Positions 1-5,391 of a stretch of DNA of 7,218 bases are shown one piece after another; positions within the stretch are counted from its first letter, which is position 1; each line of letters opens with the position of its first letter. The notes beneath the pieces were generated by a model. It made no database searches and was not told the origin of the DNA. It saw nothing but the letters and a program-made list of their open reading frames with translations. Origin of the DNA: Beijerinckiaceae bacterium (lineage in GTDB: Bacteria; Pseudomonadota; Alphaproteobacteria; Rhizobiales; Beijerinckiaceae); assembly GCA_947456315.1 (NCBI GenBank), contig CANGRU010000080.1, forward strand, positions 1 to 7,218, in the 5' to 3' direction. The position numbers and the translations under genes were made by a program.

Positions 1-869
1 ATTTCCAGAAAACCATTCCCGGCAATCCCGCCATTGTGGTCCAGAATATGCCCGGCGCTGGCTCGCTGGCAGCCGCGCGCCACCTCTATTCGCTGGCGCC
101 CAAGGACGGCACGTCGATGGCGGTTGTGCTGTCAACGGCTTTGTTCGATCCGCTGATGGCAGGACAGGATCTGGCCTCTTACGATCCGCGCAAATTCATC
201 TTTCTGGGCAATGCCAATGCCGACACATCGGTGTGCATCACGCGCAAGGATGCACCCGTGCAATCTTATGCCGATTTGTTCGACAAGGAGCTGGTGGTGG
301 GCGGCACAGGCCCGGGCTCGGCCCTTGTTGATTATCCCGTCATGGAAAAACATATTCTAGGTGTGAAGGTGAAGCTGATCGCGGGCTATAAAGGCTCGAA
401 TGAAGTCAGCCTCGCCATCCAGCGCAATGAAGTGCAGGGCATTTGCGGCCTGCTCTGGTCGAGCGCAAAGCAGCAATATCCTGACATGTTGAAGCCGGAG
501 AGCGCTGTGAAAGTTCTCGTGCAGCAGGATACGCAAAGCCTGCCCGTGCTGAAGGCTGCGGGTGTGCCGCTGTCGATGGATTTTGCCAAAACGCCTCAAC
601 AGAAACAGGCGATGGAAGTTTTCTTGCAGCAGGGCTCGATCAGCCGTCCCTTCTTCTTGCCGCCGGGTGTGCCGGCTGATCGTGTGGCTGTGTTGCGGAA
701 ATCTTTCCTCGACGTGTTGGCTGATCCCGAGCTTGTCGCAGAGGCCACCAAGGCTTCGCTCGATATTGCTCCGCAAACAGGCGAAGAGGTGCAAAAGCTC
801 ATGGATAAGCTTTATGCAACGCCTCCTGACCTCATCGCCTTTCTGCGCAAAGGCATGAGTGCGCCTTGA
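1..869 (+). CDS. TctC/Bug-type tripartite tricarboxylate transporter solute-binding protein (5' partial)
   Basis: Periplasmic binding protein of the TctC/Bug family, which captures small carboxylates or similar solutes for a TctA/TctB permease. The gene enters from the left edge: the frame is open from base 3 (FQKTIPGNPAIVV...) and stops with TGA at 867-869, giving 288 visible residues. Family hallmarks are the IPGNP...VVQNMPGAGSLAAA segment at the left edge, the VVGGTGPGSALVDYPV stretch around bases 294-347, and GYKGSNEVSLAIQRNEVQG followed by a Trp-containing segment in the middle. Comparison with remembered family members suggests that roughly 60-70 N-terminal residues are missing, including the signal peptide and first beta strand. 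The GTG at 36 is internal, because homology continues upstream of it. No TctA or TctB gene follows; the next gene is an MFS permease, so any membrane partner lies upstream or elsewhere. The substrate cannot be told from the sequence. Confidence 0.88.
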   Translation, partial: FQKTIPGNPAIVVQNMPGAGSLAAARHLYSLAPKDGTSMAVVLSTALFDPLMAGQDLASYDPRKFIFLGNANADTSVCITRKDAPVQSYADLFDKELVVGGTGPGSALVDYPVMEKHILGVKVKLIAGYKGSNEVSLAIQRNEVQGICGLLWSSAKQQYPDMLKPESAVKVLVQQDTQSLPVLKAAGVPLSMDFAKTPQQKQAMEVFLQQGSISRPFFLPPGVPADRVAVLRKSFLDVLADPELVAEATKASLDIAPQTGEEVQKLMDKLYATPPDLIAFLRKGMSAP

Positions 870-879
870 TCTGAGCCGT

Positions 880-900
880 GGCGGGGTGACAGGCCCCGCC
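880..900 (+). terminator. GC-rich hairpin after the solute-binding protein gene
   Basis: A perfect 7-bp inverted repeat (GGCGGGG at 880-886, CCCCGCC at 894-900) with a 7-base loop lies 11 bases after the stop codon. No T-run follows, so it is either a weak or factor-assisted terminator or an mRNA 3'-end stabiliser. It would separate the binding protein from the MFS gene. Confidence 0.4.
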
Positions 901-935
901 GCCTCGCGCTAAGAAGAGGCCAAGAAGAAAAGCGG

Positions 936-940
936 AAGGG
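936..940 (+). promoter_or_regulatory. Ribosome binding site supporting the TTG start of the MFS gene
   Basis: AAGGG, within a GGAAGGG run, lies 6 bases before the TTG at 947. It is the main reason for choosing this non-ATG start. Confidence 0.55.
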
Positions 941-946
941 CCAGCC

Positions 947-2137
947 TTGTTCGGGAAGACGCGTGACAACGATATTCATTACGGCTTGATCGTTCCGCTC
1001 TTCCTGCATTGTCTGATTTTGCAGGCCATGTTGCCGCTGCTGCGTGGTGGCACCACCTATCGCGCCATTGAAACGGATGTTTCGGTTGTCTGGATCGGCG
1101 TCATCGGCGCGAGCTTTTCTTTGCTGCCGATTGCTTTGGCTATTCCCTTCGGCAAATTGATGGATCGCGGACATGATGCGCGCGCTGCGCAGGTCGGCGC
1201 CGTCTTCATGTTTGCCGGTTCGCTGGTGCTGTATTTTGCACCCGGCAGCCGTATCGATTTGTTGGTCGCCAATGTGTTGCTGGGGATCGGCCATTTGCTC
1301 GCCATGGCGGCGCATCAGATGATCTCGGTCCGCTCGGCCGGCCCCAAGAGCCGCGAGACGGTGCTGAGCCTCTACATGTTGGGTTTGGCGGTCGGCCAGG
1401 CGGTCGGGCCGATGATCATGGGCTTTGCGGCGGGAGATGCGCGTGTCGCGCCCACGCAGACATTGTTCATTCTGGGCGCGTCACTGGCTGCTTTGAATAT
1501 TCTCGTGGGGTTGACGATTACCCGCGCACCGCCAAAGCCGCCGCGTGATGAAAATGAAGTGCGCCTGAGCCTGTTGGAGATTCTGAAGCTCAAAGGTCTG
1601 GCGGCCATCATCTTCGCCTCTGTCATTACGGTGACGACTTTTGATGTGCTGATCATCTACATGCCGCTGCTCGGCACGGAGCGCAATATTGAGGCGAGCC
1701 ATATTGGCTGGTTGCTGACTGTGCGTGCAGCGGGAGCCATGGCGTCGCGCCTGGCTTATGTGTCGCTGTTCAAACTGTTTGGTCGCATCCCGCTCACCAT
1801 TGCGAGCCTGTTGATGGCGGCTGCGGGTCTGCTTGTGCTGGCGCTGCCTTTGCCTTTGTGGATGCTCTATGTCGGTGCCGTTGCGTCGGGCTACGGGCTT
1901 GGCATTTCCTCGACGCTGGCTTTTTCGGGCATGGTGCAACTGGCGCCGGCCAATGTGCGCGCCACGGCCTTGTCGATGCGCCTCACCGGCAACCGCATCG
2001 GTCAGGTCGCCTTTCCCTTTACCGCCAGCTTTCTGGCCGCTCTTGCCGGCGTGGGTGGTGTCTTTGCCGTGATCGCTATTTCGTTGGTGATTGCCAGCGT
2101 CTGGGTGCACCAGACCTGGCCCCGCGACAAAGCCTGA
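947..2137 (+). CDS. MFS permease, 12 membrane segments, substrate unknown
   Basis: Major facilitator superfamily inner-membrane transporter of 396 residues, a usual length for 12-helix members. Motif A of the loop between helices 2 and 3 is present as GKLMDRGHDAR at residues 69-79. A motif C-like glycine/proline helix (GLAVGQAVGPMIMG) lies at 146-159. A polar, proline- and charge-rich central loop at about 193-207 splits the two six-helix halves. The start is TTG at 947: AAGGG at 936-940 sits 6 bases upstream, and the protein then runs from a short polar N-terminus straight into helix 1. No nearer ATG would keep helix 1. The general look is that of drug/metabolite antiporters of the 12-helix group, but I recognise no specific substrate. 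It stands 77 bases after the solute-binding gene with a hairpin between them, so co-transcription is uncertain. The PilZ gene begins 52 bases downstream. Confidence 0.88.
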   Translation: MFGKTRDNDIHYGLIVPLFLHCLILQAMLPLLRGGTTYRAIETDVSVVWIGVIGASFSLLPIALAIPFGKLMDRGHDARAAQVGAVFMFAGSLVLYFAPGSRIDLLVANVLLGIGHLLAMAAHQMISVRSAGPKSRETVLSLYMLGLAVGQAVGPMIMGFAAGDARVAPTQTLFILGASLAALNILVGLTITRAPPKPPRDENEVRLSLLEILKLKGLAAIIFASVITVTTFDVLIIYMPLLGTERNIEASHIGWLLTVRAAGAMASRLAYVSLFKLFGRIPLTIASLLMAAAGLLVLALPLPLWMLYVGAVASGYGLGISSTLAFSGMVQLAPANVRATALSMRLTGNRIGQVAFPFTASFLAALAGVGGVFAVIAISLVIASVWVHQTWPRDKA

Positions 2138-2176
2138 GGCACGCGGTTTTCACCTGCGCGCAAATCAGCTAAGCTC

Positions 2177-2180
2177 AAGG
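2177..2180 (+). promoter_or_regulatory. Ribosome binding site deciding the PilZ start
   Basis: AAGG lies 9 bases upstream of ATG 2190. It favours this start over the in-frame upstream codons inside the MFS gene and over ATG 2214. Confidence 0.45.
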
Positions 2181-2189
2181 TATTCTTTT

Positions 2190-2624
2190 ATGTCTTTGAG
2201 CGGGGCCTTGCCCATGTCGTCACCCGAATCCGATCCCGACAATCGTCGTGCGAGTGAGCGCCATCGCACCCTGATGGCAGGACGCATTTATTTTCAAAGC
2301 GGGCGCTCGTCGCTCGATTGTCAGGTGCGCAACATTTCACTGACAGGCGCCTGTCTGAAAGGGCCGGGCGTGATTGATCTGCCCGATCATTTCCGTCTCG
2401 AAATCCCCTCGCGTGATCGCATCTATGATTGCGAGTCTCGTTGGCGGCTCAAGGACACGATGGGTGTGCATTTCAAAGTGCCGGAAACAGCACCCAAGCG
2501 CAAAGAAGACAATCTGGTCGAGCGCGTGGCTGTGCTTGAATATGAGAACCGCGTGCTGCGCCAGCGCATTGTCGAATTGAGCCAAAGACTGGCAGAATTT
2601 GGGGCCTCGACGGAAAGCCTGTGA
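2190..2624 (+). CDS. PilZ domain protein with C-terminal leucine zipper
   Basis: Small cytosolic protein of 144 residues, probably a cyclic-di-GMP receptor. The PilZ domain covers about residues 18-97. The RxxxR motif is R20-ASE-R24, and the second motif reads NISLTG (48-53), with Asn in place of the classical Asp of D/NxSxxG. This variant is common in alphaproteobacterial PilZ proteins and still compatible with ligand binding. The barrel closes with RWRLKDTMGVHF (84-95). Residues 106-137 then form a clean heptad coiled coil: L109, L116, L123, L130 and F137 at d, with V113, N120, I127 and L134 at a. I chose the ATG at 2190 because AAGG (2177-2180) lies 9 bases upstream; ATG 2214 is an alternative that removes 8 residues. 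The reading frame is open further upstream, but that part overlaps the MFS gene and looks non-coding. The stop overlaps the next gene's GTG start (GTGA), so translation is probably coupled. The effector partner is unknown. Confidence 0.85.
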   Translation: MSLSGALPMSSPESDPDNRRASERHRTLMAGRIYFQSGRSSLDCQVRNISLTGACLKGPGVIDLPDHFRLEIPSRDRIYDCESRWRLKDTMGVHFKVPETAPKRKEDNLVERVAVLEYENRVLRQRIVELSQRLAEFGASTESL

Positions 2625-3421
2625 GCGCTTATTCTGCGCTCATGCAAAACACTTTGCGCTTCTGCGCCAATATTTCCATGCTTTTCACCGAAGTGCCTTT
2701 CGCCGAGCGCATTGATGCGGCCGCAAAGGCGGGCTTTCTGGCGGTTGAGTGCCAGTTTCCTTATGAGGTTCCTGCGCGTGAATTGCGCAAGCGTCTCGAT
2801 GCGACGGGCCTCATCATGACAGGCATCAATGCGCCACCCGGCCAGCCGGGCGAATTCGGTTTTGCGGCTTTGCCCGCGCAGCGCGCAGAGTTTCGCCAGT
2901 CGCTGGCACAAGCTTTGGATTATGCGCACGTGCTGGGCGCCAAAAATGTTCATTGTCTGTCAGGTGTCTTGAATGGCGTGCCGCTTGCCGATGCGCGCGC
3001 CTGTTTCATCGACAATATGGCCTATGCCTGTGAGCAGGCCGAGCGCGCCAATGTCACGCTCTTGATCGAGCCGCTCAATCCTTATGATCGTCCTGATTAT
3101 TTTCTCACGGGCTCTGATATGGCGGCTGATCTCATCAGTCATGTGAACCGGCCCGAATTGAAGATCATGTTCGATCTTTATCATGTGCAGATTCTCGAAG
3201 GTGATCTGTTGCGCCGCATCGGGCGGCATTGGCCTGTGATCGGGCATTTTCAACTCGCCTCGGTGCCGCGCCGTCACGAGCCTGATGAAGGCGAGATCAA
3301 TTATGCCGTGGTGTTGAAAGAGATTGCATCGCGCGGTTGGCCGGGCTGGATCGGTTGCGAATATCGCCCGCGCACATCCACGCTTGCGGGCTTGGGCTGG
3401 ATCGAGAAGCTCGCGCCGTGA
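2621..3421 (+). CDS. hyi: Hydroxypyruvate isomerase (Hyi/OtnI family, TIM barrel)
   Basis: Xylose-isomerase-like TIM-barrel protein of 266 residues, the usual size for hydroxypyruvate isomerase (hydroxypyruvate to tartronate semialdehyde, glyoxylate/glycerate metabolism; cytosolic). Family signatures are ANISMLFTEVPF near the N-terminus (residues 16-27), the strand LLIEPLN with E150, the metal-site block MFDLYHVQILEGD (183-195; D185, H188), IGHFQLASVPRRHEPD...GEINY (207-228), and IGCEYRP with E247 near the C-terminus. E150 and E247 match the two catalytic glutamates of the family. The related 2-oxo-tetronate isomerase (OtnI) has the same fold and motifs and cannot be excluded, though no otn genes (otnC, otnK) are in view. 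The start is GTG 2621, which overlaps the PilZ stop by 4 bases with GGAAAG just upstream; ATG 2642 is an alternative that drops 7 residues and fits the usual family N-terminus. The stop overlaps the next start (GTGA). No glyoxylate carboligase or tartronate semialdehyde reductase gene is in the window. Confidence 0.9.
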   Translation: MSAYSALMQNTLRFCANISMLFTEVPFAERIDAAAKAGFLAVECQFPYEVPARELRKRLDATGLIMTGINAPPGQPGEFGFAALPAQRAEFRQSLAQALDYAHVLGAKNVHCLSGVLNGVPLADARACFIDNMAYACEQAERANVTLLIEPLNPYDRPDYFLTGSDMAADLISHVNRPELKIMFDLYHVQILEGDLLRRIGRHWPVIGHFQLASVPRRHEPDEGEINYAVVLKEIASRGWPGWIGCEYRPRTSTLAGLGWIEKLAP

Positions 3422-4095
3422 CCATTCTTGATCGCGCGCAGTTCATCCGCACCCACACACGTTTCCTGCCTGTTCCCCATGCGCCCGAGATTTCGCTGTA
3501 TCTCGCCGATGAAGCCACAGAGCTGTGGCAAAAGACGGAAGATGAATTGGGCGAGATTGGCTTGCCGCCGCCCTTCTGGGCTTTTGCCTGGGCCGGTGGT
3601 CAGGCTTTGGCGCGTTATATTCTCGATCATCCCGACATTGTCGCGGGCAAGCGCGTGCTCGATTTCGCCTCCGGCTCAGGCCTTGTCGGCATTGCTGCTG
3701 CCAAAGCCGGCGCCTTGCGCGTGGAGGCTTGCGATATTGATGCGTTCTCGGCGGAAGCCATCGCCATCAATGCGGCTGAAAACAAAGTCAGCCTGCAGGT
3801 GTTGTGCGAAGATCTGGTCGGGCAAGATCGTGGCTGGGATGTCGTGCTGGCGGGCGATGTGTCTTACGAGCGCGATATGGCGTCTCGCGTGACAGATTGG
3901 CTCGCGCAAATGGCCGCGCGTGGTGCGAGCGTTTTGCTGGGTGATCCGGGCCGATCCTATCTGGCGAAGGACCGGCTGGAAACATTGGCCACCTATCGCG
4001 TGGCCGTCACGCGCACGCTGGAAGATGCAGATATCAAGCAGACCAGCATCTGGCGGTTTCGTCAGGCGGCGGTCCAGCCGCCATCCATCGCATAA
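3418..4095 (+). CDS. ETF-beta-type protein lysine methyltransferase (METTL20/ETFBKMT-like)
   Basis: S-adenosylmethionine-dependent class I methyltransferase of 225 residues, probably cytosolic. The order of motifs matches the METTL20/ETFBKMT group. PPFWAFAWAGGQALARY (50-66) precedes the SAM-binding motif I VLDFASGSGLVGIA (80-93). The acidic post-I block CDID is at 105-108, DVVLAGDVSYERDMA at 141-155 and LLGDPGRSYL at 173-182. The FW...W.GGQAL..Y block and the GDPGR segment are what I recall as distinctive of human METTL20 and of its Agrobacterium relative, which methylate lysines of the electron transfer flavoprotein beta subunit. Automatic annotation may call it 'methyltransferase' or 'ribosomal protein L11 methyltransferase-like'; the short length and missing PrmA N-terminal domain argue against PrmA. 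The start is GTG 3418, overlapping the hyi stop (GTGA); codons upstream lie inside hyi. The last 34 bases overlap the 3' end of convergent bdhA. No etfAB genes are in the window, so the substrate is inferred from family only. Confidence 0.82.
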   Translation: MTILDRAQFIRTHTRFLPVPHAPEISLYLADEATELWQKTEDELGEIGLPPPFWAFAWAGGQALARYILDHPDIVAGKRVLDFASGSGLVGIAAAKAGALRVEACDIDAFSAEAIAINAAENKVSLQVLCEDLVGQDRGWDVVLAGDVSYERDMASRVTDWLAQMAARGASVLLGDPGRSYLAKDRLETLATYRVAVTRTLEDADIKQTSIWRFRQAAVQPPSIA

Positions 4096-4847
4096 TTGCT
4101 GCCTGTCATCTGCGAAGCCGCATCCGAGCACAGGAAGAGTGCGAAAGCAGCAACCTGATCGACCGTGACAAATTGCTTGGTCGGTTGTGCCGTCAACAGC
4201 ACATCATTGATCACCTGCTCTTTGGTGAGGTTACGTGCTTTCATCGTGTCGGGAATTTGCTTTTCCACCAACGGCGTCCAGACATAGCCCGGCGAAATGC
4301 AATTCACCGTAATGCCGAAGGTTGCCAATTCGAGTCCCGCTGTCTTGGTGAAACCCGCGACACCATGTTTGGCTGAGACATAGGCTGATTTGAAGGGCGA
4401 GGCGACGAGCGAATGGGCGGACGCCGTATTGATGATGCGGCCCCATTTGCGCGCCTTCATGCCCGGAATAGCGGCGCGGCTCGCATGAAAGACAGACGAC
4501 AGATTGATCGCGATGATCTGGTCCCATTTTTCGAGCGGGAAATCTTCAATCGGCGAGACATGCTGGATGCCGGCATTGTTGACGAGAATATCGAGCGAGC
4601 CGAAAGCGGCTTCTGCCTCGGCCACCATGGCGGCGATCTGATCGGGCTTGGACATATCGGCGCCCGAGTAGCGCACCTTCACGCCGAACTCTTTCTCGAT
4701 CGTCTGGCGTGTGGTCTCGATCTCATCGGCTGGCCCGAAACCGTTCAGCGTCACATGGGTGCCTTCGGCGGCCAGCGCGCGGGCAATGGCAAGGCCAATG
4801 CCGCTGGTCGATCCGGTGACGAGGGCAGTGCGATTTTTCAGGCTCAT
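4062..4847 (-). CDS. bdhA: D-3-hydroxybutyrate dehydrogenase (SDR family)
   Basis: Cytosolic NAD-dependent short-chain dehydrogenase of 261 residues that interconverts D-3-hydroxybutyrate and acetoacetate, a step in polyhydroxybutyrate or ketone-body turnover. The Rossmann signature TGSTSGIG is at residues 11-18 and NNAG at 90-93. The catalytic tetrad is N114, S143, Y156 and K160. Residues that bind the carboxylate in known bacterial 3-hydroxybutyrate dehydrogenases are also in place: Q95, H145, K153 and Q197. The segments INTASAHSLVASPFKSAYVSAKHG and CISPGYVWTPLVEKQI are typical of this enzyme rather than of generic 3-oxoacyl-ACP reductases. The start is the ATG at 4847-4845, with GGAG seven bases upstream on the minus strand (plus 4854-4857). 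The frame is open 19 codons further upstream, but that extension lacks family similarity. The gene is divergent from zur (109 bases apart) and convergent with the methyltransferase, overlapping it by 34 bases. Confidence 0.95.
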   Translation of the reverse strand: MSLKNRTALVTGSTSGIGLAIARALAAEGTHVTLNGFGPADEIETTRQTIEKEFGVKVRYSGADMSKPDQIAAMVAEAEAAFGSLDILVNNAGIQHVSPIEDFPLEKWDQIIAINLSSVFHASRAAIPGMKARKWGRIINTASAHSLVASPFKSAYVSAKHGVAGFTKTAGLELATFGITVNCISPGYVWTPLVEKQIPDTMKARNLTKEQVINDVLLTAQPTKQFVTVDQVAAFALFLCSDAASQMTGSNYAMDGGWTAA

Positions 4848-4853
4848 GTCTGG

Positions 4854-4857
4854 CTCC
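4854..4857 (-). promoter_or_regulatory. Ribosome binding site of bdhA
   Basis: GGAG on the minus strand with 7 bases before the ATG (4847-4845). It fixes the start at MSLKNR and argues against the 19-residue N-terminal extension. Confidence 0.6.
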
Positions 4858-4920
4858 ACAGGGGAAGGGCGTGTGTTGGGGGCAAGGTTAGTGCGCCGCA
4901 GCAATCTTGGCGAGTGGCAC

Positions 4921-4950
4921 TTGGTCTGATCCGCCGGAAAAGCCTATATT
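4921..4950 (+). promoter_or_regulatory. Candidate sigma-70 promoter of zur
   Basis: TTGGTC at 4921-4926 and TATATT at 4945-4950 are separated by 18 bases, a reasonable -35/-10 pair in the bdhA-zur divergent region. Only 6 bases lie between the -10 box and the zur ATG (4957), so transcription would begin at or next to the start codon. No clear AT-rich Zur operator was seen around it. Confidence 0.45.
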
Positions 4951-4956
4951 GCGTCC

Positions 4957-5391
4957 ATGCATGATCATCATGACCATAGCCATTGCGCCCATGCGCCTGA
5001 GGGGATCAGCCTGACCCCCGCCCGCCAGCTCGTCCTCGACAAGCTATGCGAGGCCGGCCGTCCTGTCGGGGCCTATGAAATGATCGATCTGGTGGCGGCT
5101 TCCACCGGCAAGCGCCCTGCGCCTGTTTCCATCTATCGGGCGCTCGATTTTTTGCTGGAGAACGGCCTCGTCCATCGGCTGGCCACCCGCAATGCCTATC
5201 TGGCCTGCGGCCACCGGCATGATCGTGCGGCGCGGGTCGCGTTTCTGATCTGTGAGGATTGCGGGCGCGTCAGCGAAGTCAGCTCACCCGATGTCGATGC
5301 CAATCTCGGGCGTCTGGCCGAGAGCTCGGGCTTTGCGCCCACAGCGCAGGTGATCGAAATGACCGGCCGCTGCCGCGATTGCGCCGCGTGA
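4957..5391 (+). CDS. zur: Fur-family regulator, Zur-like zinc uptake repressor
   Basis: DNA-binding metalloregulator of 144 residues, the normal Fur/Zur length. The N-terminal winged helix runs from about 17 to 82 (ISLTPARQLVLDKL... then SIYRALDFLLENGLVHRL, the recognition helix and wing). The C-terminal dimerisation and metal domain carries C84, H86 and H88, then the two structural zinc pairs C99-ED-C102 and C139-RD-C142. Two CxxC pairs plus a ligand set around CGHRH, and the lack of Fur's usual HHDH metal block, favour Zur over Fur, Irr or PerR. The first 12 residues are unusually rich in metal ligands (five His and one Cys). The likely role is Zn-dependent repression of zinc uptake and spare ribosomal-protein genes, none of which are visible here. 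The ATG at 4957 has no well-placed ribosome binding site: GGAAAAG (4936-4942) is 14 bases away, inside the predicted promoter spacer. The stop overlaps the exporter's GTG start (GTGA). Confidence 0.87.
   Translation: MHDHHDHSHCAHAPEGISLTPARQLVLDKLCEAGRPVGAYEMIDLVAASTGKRPAPVSIYRALDFLLENGLVHRLATRNAYLACGHRHDRAARVAFLICEDCGRVSEVSSPDVDANLGRLAESSGFAPTAQVIEMTGRCRDCAA

Noticed and set aside
812..1315. 167-codon minus-strand open frame over the start of the MFS gene
   Set aside because: Low-complexity Gln/Arg/Asp-rich product, overlapping two well-supported genes on the other strand, with no family resemblance.
1481..2110. 209-codon open frame antisense to the MFS gene
   Set aside because: Its product is full of His, Arg and Gln with no domain pattern, as expected for the reverse of a GC-rich membrane protein gene. 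The opposite strand has clear MFS motifs.
2423..2953. 176-codon minus-strand open frame across the PilZ/hyi junction
   Set aside because: It lies opposite two genes with conserved motifs, and its product has no recognisable feature.
4413..4964. 183-codon plus-strand open frame opposite bdhA
   Set aside because: bdhA carries every active-site residue of its family on the other strand. This frame shows no motif and is a shadow.
4956..4972. Overlapping short palindromes ATGCAT and ATGATCAT at the zur start as a possible operator
   Set aside because: They follow from the repeated His/Asp codons (CAT, GAT) of the N-terminus and do not resemble the AT-rich Zur boxes I know.
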